Below, piece by piece: positions 52,436 through 60,753 of a stretch of DNA of 64,000 bases. Origin of the DNA: an uncultured Sphaerochaeta sp. (GTDB taxonomy: Bacteria; Spirochaetota; Spirochaetia; Sphaerochaetales; Sphaerochaetaceae); the NCBI RefSeq assembly GCF_963666015.1, contig NZ_OY762555.1:2418001-2482000 (forward strand). Reading direction: 5' to 3'. The position numbers and the translations under genes are program-made. Below the pieces are notes generated by a model. The model was not told where the DNA came from. It worked only from the letters and a program-made list of their open reading frames with translations, and did not search any database. Every line of letters begins with the position of its first letter. Position 1 is the first letter of the stretch.

Positions 52436-53050
52436 TCACAGATCGGAAAGATTCATATTCTGGTTGACATACTGGCCATTCTTGTCACGGACATAGATCA
52501 ACAGGTGCTGCTTGCTGGTTTCCACCTGCACAGCATCACTGATGATATCCATTGCCTTCGTCCAGTCAGGATCCTTGATATCCAGCTTCCTGAGCGCAAG
52601 GACCCTACGAATATCCATCTTGCCCGATTGGTTGACTTGGAATGCCTGGTCAATGATTGCCTTGAGGTTCTGATTTGCCCCGTCGCTCCATTTCTCAATG
52701 CATTTGTCTATCAGCTCCTTTCCCAGGTAGATACCTTCTGTGAAGCTTTGCCGGTCATTCATCTTGATGATGATGCGGTACTTCCCATCAAATGTGGCAA
52801 GCGTCAGATTTCCCTTCTTGCCTCCTAGCTGTACCCCATATTCAGCTGCAGCAAGAGTCATGAAGGTGTCGATATCATCAAGCACTTGGCCTTTGACTGA
52901 TTCCATATCCAACCTGAGCTTGAAAATCTTATTCATGATGGATGAAACCAATTGGTCACGTAGCTGATCGACAGGCTTGACCATTTCCTCAGGAACCAGA
53001 GTTCCCCTTGCATCCTCGTAATACACACGTCCATTAAGTTCTTTCTTCAT
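52436..53050 (-). CDS. DUF3164 family protein (Mu-like phage)
   Basis: This 204-aa protein has the DUF3164 hallmarks: GRVYYEDARGTLVPEEMVKP, GGKKGNLTLATFDGKYRI, IIDQAFQVNQSGKMDIRRVL and LRKLDIKDPDWTKAMDIISD. The family is typical of Mu-like early regions. Function is unknown, perhaps linked to transposition or replication. The ATG at 53050 overlaps the GemA stop by 4 bp and has AGAGGA. An upstream start is not supported. Confidence 0.85.
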   Translation of the reverse strand: MKKELNGRVYYEDARGTLVPEEMVKPVDQLRDQLVSSIMNKIFKLRLDMESVKGQVLDDIDTFMTLAAAEYGVQLGGKKGNLTLATFDGKYRIIIKMNDRQSFTEGIYLGKELIDKCIEKWSDGANQNLKAIIDQAFQVNQSGKMDIRRVLALRKLDIKDPDWTKAMDIISDAVQVETSKQHLLIYVRDKNGQYVNQNMNLSDL

Positions 53051-53535
53051 TTGAGTTCCTCTTTTTGCTTTTTTGCTGTTCTGTTTATCCACCCGAATAC
53101 CTTTCTCAATTCGTTCGGATCACAAAACGATAACGACGGTTTATCGAAATTTTTTCTGACAAACCCCTCCACCCGTTTTTCCCATCCTGGTCCAAGCACA
53201 TCCGGAGCTCGTATCCTGATGGCCCACATCACCCTCCGTCTTCGCTTGGCTTCATCAGACTCATACGAGGTGCATGGATATTCCTTGGAGAATCCAGCCC
53301 TATCAAACAGATCCATGACCCGCACAAGGCCGGAATCGGAGATATCCCTACAAGAAGGAGCACCTCCAGTTGCCATCAGCAGTTTCCGATAGCGTTCTTC
53401 CGGCAAAGGAAGGAGCGGAGTGTTTTCTCCACAGCCCTCACAAGATGTTCCAAATACAAGACGCCCGCAGCGGGAACAAACCATGCATCTTGCTTTTGCA
53501 ATATGAATCCGTGCCAACAATGCATTCCTCTTCAT
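53047..53535 (-). CDS. GemA/Gp16-like protein with inserted zinc ribbon
   Basis: The frame follows Mu Gp16/GemA (DUF1018): the start RNALLARIHIAKA, then RYRKLLMATGGAPSCRDIS, LVRVMDLFDRAGF and a C-terminal RKVFGWINRTAKKQ. Between the first helix and the rest sits a four-Cys ribbon (CMVCSRCG ... CEGCG) of about 25 residues that the Mu protein does not have as I recall it. GemA modulates gyrase and host gene expression in Mu. AGGAGAG supports the ATG at 53535. Confidence 0.75.
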   Translation of the reverse strand: MKRNALLARIHIAKARCMVCSRCGRLVFGTSCEGCGENTPLLPLPEERYRKLLMATGGAPSCRDISDSGLVRVMDLFDRAGFSKEYPCTSYESDEAKRRRRVMWAIRIRAPDVLGPGWEKRVEGFVRKNFDKPSLSFCDPNELRKVFGWINRTAKKQKEELK

Positions 53536-53539
53536 GAAT

Positions 53540-53995
53540 TCATCTCTCCTGGTGTACGATCGGACGTACAACCTCTTTGGAAATCAGACGATAGATTGGT
53601 ACAAGCCCATTCCTGCCAATTCTCAGCAAGAAACCTTCCTTCAACCACATTCGGCATAGGGTTGCTGAATGTTCCCTGTCGATGCTTGAAACCTTTGCCA
53701 ATGTAGCTGGGTCGAAGGTTGAAAGGATCCTTGCAGCCCTCCAGGCGTTGTCGGCTTTTACCCCAATGCCTGTGTACTCACTGGAAGCGATATAAACGCC
53801 TTCTTGCTTGGTCATTGCTCCTCTTTGGCAGAGTTGCAGCAGGTGGTTGCGGATTGTCCTCCTGGGCAGTTCAGAAAACACCTCACAGATGGCATCAAGA
53901 CCGACAGTTCCTTTTGCCTCTACGTATTTCTGCAGTTGCCTTGCAATCACAGGTGTGCCAAAGAGGACCTCACGTTCTGTAGGGTTTATATGCAT
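53540..53995 (-). CDS. Phage HTH protein
   Basis: This is a 151-aa protein with two winged-helix-like segments (LDAICEVFSELPRRTIRNHLLQLCQRGAM and LAKVSSIDREHSATLCRMWLKEGFL). It is probably a DNA-binding early protein. AGGAGG six bases upstream fixes the ATG. It overlaps the 3' end of the MuB gene by 26 bp. Confidence 0.65.
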   Translation of the reverse strand: MHINPTEREVLFGTPVIARQLQKYVEAKGTVGLDAICEVFSELPRRTIRNHLLQLCQRGAMTKQEGVYIASSEYTGIGVKADNAWRAARILSTFDPATLAKVSSIDREHSATLCRMWLKEGFLLRIGRNGLVPIYRLISKEVVRPIVHQER

Positions 53996-54893
53996 TGATT
54001 ACCTCCTCAGTCAGGGAACTCAGACCGCTTGCATTCATGCGTGCGATAAGGTGTTGAGCGTCATTGACGAGGACGCGGAAATCCTTCCCAGCCCAACGTA
54101 GAAGCGTCTGGCAGACGCTGGCTGAAGAGCTGATATCCAATCCAACAGCCATCTGGTAGTACGTTGCAACATCGACGACAGTAAGCGGTCTGAAGACAAT
54201 CTCGGGCTTCCTGACACGGCTCTTGAGCCGTGGAATGGTCTCCATCTTTGATGCCAAGGATTCCTCCCCAACCAACATCAACGGGGCTCCACAGTACTCA
54301 TTGATATTGCGCAAGGACTCAATAACCCTAAGAGGCATACGATCCGCTTCATCGATGATTATCAGTTTCCTGTAAATTGAGGTGGCTTCCTTGATGATTG
54401 ACAGGTTATTGTCGAAGGTGCGTCTGTTGGATCCTGTCAGCTCCAGGGCAATCTTCCTGATAATCATGGAAAGCGTGTATCCTTCCATATAGAGGACATA
54501 CACTGATTGATTGTTGTTTGCTGCAAAGTGCTGGATAGCAGTCGTTTTCCCGTATCCTGCAGCACCTGTAACCATTCCGATCGAGGAGTTTAGTGTTGTG
54601 GCTGGATCAAGCAGATCATTGCCTAGAGCATTGAGAGCAACCACATTCTGTGTACTGATAAAGGCACTGGAATTTACAACCAGGGAACCTTCCTCGGGAG
54701 TGTCTATTTCGACATCATCTTTGAAGAGTCCGGCCTCTGCCATCTTCTTGATTATTGCAGCCTCGATGTTTTGCCAATTAGGGTAGTCGTGGGACTTGAC
54801 CCGTGATATTGCAGATTTTCCCATTCCAACAAGATCACCGGCATCAGAGAGAGTCATCCCGGTAATGGCCAAAGCTTCCTTCAATGTCATCAT
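53970..54893 (-). CDS. MuB-like AAA ATPase, target selector
   Basis: The N-terminal HTH (about 1-50: MTLSDAGDLVGMGKSAISRVK) is followed by an AAA+ ATPase with Walker A GAAGYGKTTA, Walker B KLIIIDEADRM and sensor-like LMLVGEE. MuB forms ATP-dependent filaments on DNA, chooses transposition targets and activates MuA. Length (307 aa) matches MuB. The ATG at 54893 overlaps the MuA stop (ATGA) and has AGGAGG at 9 bases. Confidence 0.88.
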   Translation of the reverse strand: MMTLKEALAITGMTLSDAGDLVGMGKSAISRVKSHDYPNWQNIEAAIIKKMAEAGLFKDDVEIDTPEEGSLVVNSSAFISTQNVVALNALGNDLLDPATTLNSSIGMVTGAAGYGKTTAIQHFAANNNQSVYVLYMEGYTLSMIIRKIALELTGSNRRTFDNNLSIIKEATSIYRKLIIIDEADRMPLRVIESLRNINEYCGAPLMLVGEESLASKMETIPRLKSRVRKPEIVFRPLTVVDVATYYQMAVGLDISSSASVCQTLLRWAGKDFRVLVNDAQHLIARMNASGLSSLTEEVINAYKPYRT

Positions 54894-57016
54894 TTGTCTA
54901 TTCCTCCTAGTTTTCTGTACATATCCCAATAGGTGTGGTTGTCCTTGTATTCGTTTGTTTTTTCGTAGGTGCCCATAAAATTGAGATCTTTCTCCGAGAG
55001 TTCCAATCCTCTTATGAGCATGTCCTGACACCACCTGTAGCGGTCGTAATCAGAGGCATGCATAGGAAGGAAGGGAATATTCTTACCTATAGCCCTGGAG
55101 TCTTCTATTTGTGCAACAACAGCTGCCTGTAACTTTTCGTCTGATTCCTCGACATAATCTTCCGGTTGGATTTGGCGGATATGCTCTCTGTGCGGCTTGT
55201 ACAGCACACTGCCAATAGGCTTTGTGAGCGTTCCAAAAGCATCTCTTACTGCTTTCATCTGACGGCGTTTTGTGGCAATAGCATCCTTCATTGCGTCATC
55301 ATCCAGCATCACAAGAGCCTTGACTGGCTCCAGATATCTGATTGATCCATTAACAATTGCATAGGCATGGGATGGATCGTGACGGTTATAGCGGATATCC
55401 ACCTTCTGGTCGTTGTAATTCCATAGCCCGACATCATCAAGTTCGCCATTCGTTGCAGTCTGTTCCTCTCCCCAGTACCAGATGTTGTTGATCTCCACCC
55501 GACCACGCTGTACTTTTCTCTGGCACCGATCGGAGACAATCAGCTCAATTGCCTGTTCATCAATCTGTCTGGGTTTCCAGCCTTCCTCTACTTTCTTGTC
55601 GAGCCATTGGAGGGGGGACATCCCCAGCGTTGAGTGCTTGGCATTCTCATAATCACTGAGCTCCTCCAATACGACCTGGATGAACTCAATCTCAGTAAGG
55701 AGCTCATGGTTGTTTTTCTGTTTTTCCAACCTTGCCCGTTCCACCTCATCAATGGCTGCATTAGCCCCAGGAGTGGCACATCTGCCAGGAAGCATCCTTG
55801 CATCCAGTCGTTCATTCAATGTACGGAAAAACCTTTCAATGTCTTTCGCCTTGGCGTTTTTCACGTTGGCGTAGATTCTTCGATGCTGCCTTCTCCAATC
55901 CTGCTGGTTGATGGCTGTTTCAAGGACATTTCCTTCCTCATCCTCGATGACATATACCCCCTCCGGAGTCTTCCAGAGCTCGCTGACATCGTCACAGTGC
56001 ATGTCAAGCTTGAGGAGATCATCCACCATGGAAGTAATTGCCTGGCTGCATTCAGAGCTGCCATTATCGTTGTACGTACATTCGAATCTTCCAAAGCGAT
56101 ACAAGCCGAGCCTAAGGGCTTCCTTGACAGTATCGGATGAGTAATGGACATCAAAAGCTATGCCGTAGATGAGCTTCGTACCCATGTCGAGCCACAGATA
56201 ACATTCAGGGCGTCTGATAAGCCCAGTATCGTAATCAGCTATCCAATGGTCGAAAATATGCTGGTCACCGATTATGATTTGCATTGGCCTCAGTAGCTTG
56301 CAGTTCCTGTTGGCATAGAAGTAATTGTCAAGAGCTCGATTTCCACCCCGTGCGTATGCAACCATGAGGTGTGATATCTCGGAAAGTATCTGGAAGGCAG
56401 AGGATCTGCTACCGATCTTCCATCTCTTCTCCTTGGCCATCATCTGGGTTCTGTTCCATGCAGTGGTCTTTGAGCAATCACCGGTCTCACGGATTGCCTG
56501 GAGGTAGAACCCTTTCATGAATTGTATAGCCTCAGAGTCCCAGACAGAATTCCTGGGTGTTTTCCTGGGCTTTCCGACAACCCCATAGCGGTTGACATCA
56601 TCAGCAATGCGCCTTACAGTCGATGTCGATACGCCATAGAAGCGGGCAACGGTCTTGAGCCATTTCACCTTAGTTGTACCTGCTGGCCGCTGCTTGATCT
56701 TATTGGCGATCAACAGTCTTTCACGGTCTTTGTCACTCAGCTTCGAGGTTAGGGCAAGGGCCGTGGATTTGTCTGTTGTGATGGTTTTCAATTGTGCCGG
56801 AAGCGCCAATGCTGTCAGATCCTTGGTTGTAGATATCATGGCTTTCTGGCTTCCACCAACCTTTACCTGCCATTCAGGGGACAAGCTGGGGACATATATC
56901 TCAAGAGCTTTCTTGCCAACTCTTCGGCTTACAATCTTTCCATCCTTGGCCATCAGCTGGATTGTCCTTGGGCTTTTCCCCACGGCTGCAGCAATAGTCT
57001 TTACATCAACCCACAT
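54890..57016 (-). CDS. MuA-like DDE transposase
   Basis: This is a 708-aa transposase. An N-terminal MuA DNA-binding module (1-50: VDVKTIAAAVGKSPRTIQLM) is followed by HTH end-binding domains (about 95-210), the RNase H-like core and a Mu C-terminal beta-barrel (about 480-560: CQRKVQRGRVEINNIWYWG). The catalytic triad is read as D251 (GDQHIF), D317 (YNDNGSS) and E394 (DIERFF). AGGAGG at 57023-57028 selects the ATG at 57016. The C-terminal tail should bind MuB/ClpX. It catalyses phage integration and replicative transposition. Confidence 0.93.
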   Translation of the reverse strand: MWVDVKTIAAAVGKSPRTIQLMAKDGKIVSRRVGKKALEIYVPSLSPEWQVKVGGSQKAMISTTKDLTALALPAQLKTITTDKSTALALTSKLSDKDRERLLIANKIKQRPAGTTKVKWLKTVARFYGVSTSTVRRIADDVNRYGVVGKPRKTPRNSVWDSEAIQFMKGFYLQAIRETGDCSKTTAWNRTQMMAKEKRWKIGSRSSAFQILSEISHLMVAYARGGNRALDNYFYANRNCKLLRPMQIIIGDQHIFDHWIADYDTGLIRRPECYLWLDMGTKLIYGIAFDVHYSSDTVKEALRLGLYRFGRFECTYNDNGSSECSQAITSMVDDLLKLDMHCDDVSELWKTPEGVYVIEDEEGNVLETAINQQDWRRQHRRIYANVKNAKAKDIERFFRTLNERLDARMLPGRCATPGANAAIDEVERARLEKQKNNHELLTEIEFIQVVLEELSDYENAKHSTLGMSPLQWLDKKVEEGWKPRQIDEQAIELIVSDRCQRKVQRGRVEINNIWYWGEEQTATNGELDDVGLWNYNDQKVDIRYNRHDPSHAYAIVNGSIRYLEPVKALVMLDDDAMKDAIATKRRQMKAVRDAFGTLTKPIGSVLYKPHREHIRQIQPEDYVEESDEKLQAAVVAQIEDSRAIGKNIPFLPMHASDYDRYRWCQDMLIRGLELSEKDLNFMGTYEKTNEYKDNHTYWDMYRKLGGIDK

Positions 57017-57323
57017 GTGCAACCTCCTCTTTTTTTACTCTGCCGGTGCTGTTTCTCTGTTCCGTTGGGAAGTTGTACATGGAGGCAAAGTTATCCGAGA
57101 AGAAAAGGGCAGCATCAGACAATCTCTGCCACGAGTCATACCCGAGCGTACGTGCTATCAATGACTTGATCGGTGCTGACTCACTCTTGCCAAGCAATAC
57201 CTGGTTCACTGCTTGCAATGAGCAGCCTGCATCGATTGCCAATGCAGTCTGGCTCAGCCCTTTGTCCCTGAGCAGGAGCATCACGTAGGTATGGATATAG
57301 GTTTTCTTTCTAGGCTCAGTCAC
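57006..57323 (-). CDS. Ner-like DNA-binding protein
   Basis: This is a 105-aa protein with a lambda-repressor-like HTH (LSQTALAIDAGCSLQAVNQVL) and a C-terminal low-complexity tail. Its position just before the transposase gene is that of Ner, the negative regulator of early transcription in Mu. The start is GTG at 57323 with GGAGG five bases upstream. It overlaps MuA by 11 bp. Confidence 0.8.
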   Translation of the reverse strand: MTEPRKKTYIHTYVMLLLRDKGLSQTALAIDAGCSLQAVNQVLLGKSESAPIKSLIARTLGYDSWQRLSDAALFFSDNFASMYNFPTEQRNSTGRVKKEEVAHVG

Positions 57324-57375
57324 AGTAGCCTCCTTTTTGTTGAAAATTGGGGTGTCTGGGGATATGATTCCTTAC

Positions 57376-57726
57376 ATGGATATTCGAAAGGTTTTTGATG
57401 ACGTGACCGATGAGATGTTTGCCATCTCCACTGACACTTACATGCTCTATGAAGCGGCATACGGAAAGGTTTCCAATCCGATTAATGAGAGCATTCTCGC
57501 AATGTATAAAAGAAATCATGATGCCCTTATCGAGGAAGCGATTGAAAATAGGCCCCATCTCACTATGGTCATCGATGAACTGCCGGAAATTGAGCGTGAA
57601 GTTCTTGTCATGCGATTGGCCCATGCAAGGGAAAAAGCTGTCCATCTGCATTCCAAGCTCAGGGACCCTGACTGCTTCGATCTTGCAGTAGCAACCAATA
57701 TTTGTTTGGAAGCGCTTAGAGGATAG
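57376..57726 (+). CDS. Phage protein on the opposite strand, unknown
   Basis: This is a 116-aa acidic, helical protein (DIRKVFDDVTDEMFAISTD, DELPEIEREVLVMRLAHAREKAV). Codon pattern is strongly RNY, so the plus-strand frame is judged real and the opposing minus-strand frame a shadow. It diverges from the Ner-like gene with only 52 bp between, so the two may share a control region. The exact start is unsure: the ATG at 57376 or 57367; no good Shine-Dalgarno. Confidence 0.6.
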   Translation: MDIRKVFDDVTDEMFAISTDTYMLYEAAYGKVSNPINESILAMYKRNHDALIEEAIENRPHLTMVIDELPEIEREVLVMRLAHAREKAVHLHSKLRDPDCFDLAVATNICLEALRG

Positions 57727-58012
57727 GTTCATTTCGGTTCCTCCAGTAGTGATAAAATGTTCGCATGATTCTTCTTCGCTCAAACCAATATGGACGGTGT
57801 AGATGATAGATATGGAACCAGGGACGGAATTGAATCTTGATCTGGCCGAAGTACCACCAGAGGCTGAAAGCCTCCCTATAAAGCCAGCAATTGCTCTTTC
57901 CGAAATACCTTTTCATTGCTGGTTCCGGGAAATGCATTCCAGGATACTGAATCCATTCCTTTCTCTTCATTTTTCTTGCAGTCTTAGACTTGGGATTGAA
58001 TGCATCATTCAT
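57716..58012 (-). CDS. Small aromatic-rich phage protein
   Basis: This is a 98-aa basic protein with very many Trp, Tyr and Phe (WLYREAFSLWWYFGQIKIQF, FRPWFHIYHLHRPYWF). Its ATG overlaps the previous stop (ATGA), with GGAAGAG upstream, favouring a real gene. Composition is odd enough that a non-coding read-through frame cannot be excluded. It ends convergently with the plus-strand gene at 57726. Confidence 0.45.
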   Translation of the reverse strand: MNDAFNPKSKTARKMKRKEWIQYPGMHFPEPAMKRYFGKSNCWLYREAFSLWWYFGQIKIQFRPWFHIYHLHRPYWFERRRIMRTFYHYWRNRNEPIL

Positions 58013-58752
58013 TTCTCTTCCTCCATATTTTCCGACATATCCATGATTACTTTTGCGACCGATCGGGCTACTTCAGCCCTTGCCTGGGCAGGGAACATGG
58101 TCACGGCTTTTTCAACCAGACGAGCTATGCTTATCTGCTGTTCCACTTTCACCAACGGAGTCACGATGCGTTCATACCTGTTGCAGAGCTCTTCCTGGTA
58201 CAACATCTCTTCCGGGGTGGGGTCTTCCTGGAGCTGTTGGGCAAGAAGTCTTAAATTCTCCCTGCTGAAAAGCTCTGCTTGCTTGTAGTCATCCTGCTCA
58301 AGGGATTTGACCACATTAAGCTCAGAGACCCATTTCCTGTATGCCCGTTCCAATTGGGGATTCCAGCCCTCAGGTCTCCATTCAGGATCCTTCTTCAGGT
58401 GTTTCTCAATTTCCCGGAACATCAGCTCAAGCATCTGGTCACGTCTCTCTCGGGCTTCTTCCGGTTCCATCAAACGGTCTTCTTCAGCGTTGTAGAGGAA
58501 GAGCCAGTTATATGCTGTTCGTTTTGGGAGACCAATGGCATTAAGATAGTCTTCAAAGGTTCGAGGACCTTGTGCCATTTGGCACGAGGGTAAGTCACTC
58601 CGATGACCGGAATTTCTCAGCGCTTGCTGTGCTAGATACAGATTTCTGATTAAATCCAATGTCAATTTGCGATGGGCTTCAACCAATGGCTTGGTTATAG
58701 CAACAGATTTTTCATAATCCCATTTTGGAATAATCTCAATTTTGGTAGACAT
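58009..58752 (-). CDS. Phage early protein, DUF3102-like
   Basis: This is a 247-aa helical protein. The segment ALRNSGHRSDLPSC followed by RTFEDYLNAIGLPKRTAYNWL matches the DUF3102-type pattern (short helix, then a recognition-like helix pair) seen in plasmid and phage regulators. The rest is acidic coiled helix ending in MSENMEEEK. AGGAGG lies 11 bases before the ATG at 58752. It is first gene of the leftward operon, under the repressor-facing promoter. Confidence 0.65.
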   Translation of the reverse strand: MSTKIEIIPKWDYEKSVAITKPLVEAHRKLTLDLIRNLYLAQQALRNSGHRSDLPSCQMAQGPRTFEDYLNAIGLPKRTAYNWLFLYNAEEDRLMEPEEARERRDQMLELMFREIEKHLKKDPEWRPEGWNPQLERAYRKWVSELNVVKSLEQDDYKQAELFSRENLRLLAQQLQEDPTPEEMLYQEELCNRYERIVTPLVKVEQQISIARLVEKAVTMFPAQARAEVARSVAKVIMDMSENMEEEK

Positions 58753-58796
58753 GAAACCTTGCGCCTCCTTAAATACTGTTGTAATATGCATCTTAG

Positions 58797-58852
58797 GTTG
58801 ATTTATCAACTCTATATTGAGATTAATTGAGATATGAGAATTTGTCAATTGA
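58797..58852. promoter_or_regulatory. Divergent phage control region
   Basis: On the minus strand, TTGACA (58843-58848) and TAATCT (58820-58825) with 17 bp spacing form the early promoter. A perfect GTTGATTTATCAAC palindrome (58797-58810), a TCAATTGA (58845-58852) and two TTGAGAT direct repeats 10 bp apart (58817-58833) are candidate repressor operators. The S24 repressor gene starts at 58867 on the other strand. Confidence 0.65.
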
Positions 58853-58866
58853 AAAGTGAGAATTAA

Positions 58867-59589
58867 ATGGAAATTAATTCCAGATTGAGAATGATTAGAG
58901 AAAAGCATGGGAGTTCTCAAGCGAAATTTGCAAATTTATTAGGATTGCCTCAATCTACCTATGCTCAATATGAACTTAACAAACGTTCTGTTCCTGATGA
59001 CCTAAAACAACAATTGGCCGATATGGGCGTAAATATTCATTGGCTTGTAACCGGTAATGGTTCTATGTACTTGAATTCCAAGGAGTCCATTCCTCCGGTA
59101 AGTATGGGTACCATCTCAGAACCACCGATGCCATATTCATTAGAGAGTAAAAAGGAATTAGCAGGCATACCCCAAAATGAAGATTCTATTCCAATCCCTT
59201 TCATATCCCAAAAGCTCTCTGCAGGACCAGGGCAACTCTGGAATGAGGATTGCTTTACTGATGACGTGATCGCCATCCCTACGAGGATGGTCAAGCGGTT
59301 CAAGGGCTATAAGCTTGGGGCAGCGGAAGTCAGGGGGGATTCAATGGATCCTTCTCTTCAGAATGGGGACATAATCATATTTGCAGAGAAGATGATATCT
59401 GGTAACGGCATCTATGCACTCTCCATTGATGCTGAGGTATACGTGAAGCGGATTGAATTTGACCCCTTCGATGAGACTCTCCGGGTTATCAGCGACAACC
59501 CAAAATATGATGCAAAGATTCTTCCTGCAGACACTGACAGAGTTCAGATACTGGGCAAGATCATTGGCAGATTTCTGGTGTATTGGTAA
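58867..59589 (+). CDS. S24-family phage repressor (CI/LexA-like)
   Basis: An N-terminal XRE HTH (about 15-45: SSQAKFANLLGLPQSTYAQYE) is joined to a C-terminal S24 peptidase fold. The catalytic pair is S159 (RGDSMDPS) and K194 (YVKRIEF), and an Ala-Gly bond at 119-120 (SAGPG) is a plausible self-cleavage site. This implies SOS-type induction of the prophage. Length (240 aa) is normal. GTGAG precedes the ATG. It faces the early operon across the operator region. Confidence 0.9.
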   Translation: MEINSRLRMIREKHGSSQAKFANLLGLPQSTYAQYELNKRSVPDDLKQQLADMGVNIHWLVTGNGSMYLNSKESIPPVSMGTISEPPMPYSLESKKELAGIPQNEDSIPIPFISQKLSAGPGQLWNEDCFTDDVIAIPTRMVKRFKGYKLGAAEVRGDSMDPSLQNGDIIIFAEKMISGNGIYALSIDAEVYVKRIEFDPFDETLRVISDNPKYDAKILPADTDRVQILGKIIGRFLVYW

Positions 59590-59666
59590 AAGCATCCTTG
59601 AGGATGTCTCTATATTAAGGTAGGTCTTTACTTCTAGTTCTTCTTCTTTGTGACCAAGGTACGGTC

Positions 59667-60224
59667 ATGCATCATTTTCGGTTTCTATTAGTTACAGGAT
59701 TTCTGATTTTAATCTCTAGTTCATGTTCCTTGGAACGTAATTCCAACATCTCTTTGTCGGGGGTATCTGTTAAGCTTATAGCTAGTAGCCAGACTATAAG
59801 TGATGCAGACTCGTTGTCTCAATATTTGGAGGCGCGTAATGCTGCGCAAATCAAGGCAAATAATGATTATGCTAAAGAACTTGATCTATACAACCGAAAT
59901 CAAATTGATGAAATTGAACTGATAGATAGAGCTAGCCAAATTACTTCTGCTCGTGATACCACCTTAGCTGATATAGATGAGCAATATCAAAATACAAGAG
60001 GTATCTGGGGGAACTTTGAATGCATCATCAAATTTGACTGTTCCAGTCCAAATGTTTCTGATTCTGTGCTTGAACTCCAAGTAATTTTCAAAGACGGGTC
60101 GAAAGGCACTCTGCATGGGTACCCTGACCCTTTGTTGTCAAATAGTTCATACAATGAAAACTTAGCTTTTAGAACAAGTGATTACATTGCAAATGTAACC
60201 TCAATTTCTATCAGAAGAAAATAA
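59667..60224 (+). CDS. Cargo lipoprotein of unknown function
   Basis: This is a 185-aa protein. The signal peptide with lipobox FLILISSSC (Cys at about 20) predicts a lipoprotein. A long charged helix follows (about 50-105: YLEARNAAQIKANNDYAKEL, RASQITSARDTTLADIDEQY), then a small beta domain. First of a four-gene rightward cassette behind the repressor. Base composition looks lower in GC than the phage core, suggesting separate origin. No family is recognised. Confidence 0.6.
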   Translation: MHHFRFLLVTGFLILISSSCSLERNSNISLSGVSVKLIASSQTISDADSLSQYLEARNAAQIKANNDYAKELDLYNRNQIDEIELIDRASQITSARDTTLADIDEQYQNTRGIWGNFECIIKFDCSSPNVSDSVLELQVIFKDGSKGTLHGYPDPLLSNSSYNENLAFRTSDYIANVTSISIRRK

Positions 60225-60240
60225 CAAACAGAGGGATAGT

Positions 60241-60729
60241 ATGGGACACTATAGATTCAGACGTAGCGTAAAGATCCTTCCAGGGGTTCGGGTCAATATC
60301 AATGCCAAGAGTACCAGTGTGACCTTTGGTGGCAAGGGCTTCACCAGGACGGTGTCTTCTACGGGGAGGGTCACGAACACCATTGGGATTCCCGGTACGG
60401 GTATCCACTACACGGAAGTGGAGAAACAAGGAAAAACGAACCGATCGGCAGCTGTCGTATCGAGCAATTCTAATGTTCATCCATCTGAAGCACCCAAGAT
60501 AACAAAGATTCCGCGTGATTTTAAACCAATTCTATTTACATCGGATAAAAAGAAATCCAAGCAGGCAATAACTAATGCCTCTACGCAGGGTTTTGGGAAT
60601 TCTCGTGGGCCGTCAAAGGCTAGGAGTGAATCGAATCTACAAGCGTTTTACAGTGTTGCAATCATTATGATTCTTTCATTTGTAGTACCAGTGGCAATCA
60701 TGATTATCAGCGATATTTTTAAATCATAA
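60241..60729 (+). CDS. DUF4236 protein with C-terminal membrane helix
   Basis: The N-terminal 60 residues match DUF4236: GHYRFRRSVKILPGVRVNIN, TFGGKGFTRTVSSTGR and GIPGTGIHY. A linker and a C-terminal transmembrane helix (IIMILSFVVPVAIMII) follow. DUF4236 is widespread in phage and accessory DNA with no proven role. It follows the lipoprotein gene by 16 bp. Confidence 0.75.
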   Translation: MGHYRFRRSVKILPGVRVNINAKSTSVTFGGKGFTRTVSSTGRVTNTIGIPGTGIHYTEVEKQGKTNRSAAVVSSNSNVHPSEAPKITKIPRDFKPILFTSDKKKSKQAITNASTQGFGNSRGPSKARSESNLQAFYSVAIIMILSFVVPVAIMIISDIFKS

Positions 60730-60753
60730 GACTAACAAAGGGAGTAAAAAAAT

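Noticed and set aside
56655..57169. Plus-strand frames of 125-169 aa over the transposase start
   Set aside because: They are antisense to MuA and the Ner-like gene, both of which have clear motifs and ribosome binding sites.
57316..57783. Minus-strand 155-aa frame between the Ner-like gene and the aromatic-rich gene
   Set aside because: The opposite strand has a far better codon pattern and protein composition. The minus frame has no Shine-Dalgarno.
57803..58288. Plus-strand 161-aa frame
   Set aside because: It is antisense to the DUF3102-like gene, which has family-like motifs and AGGAGG; the plus frame reads as a shadow.
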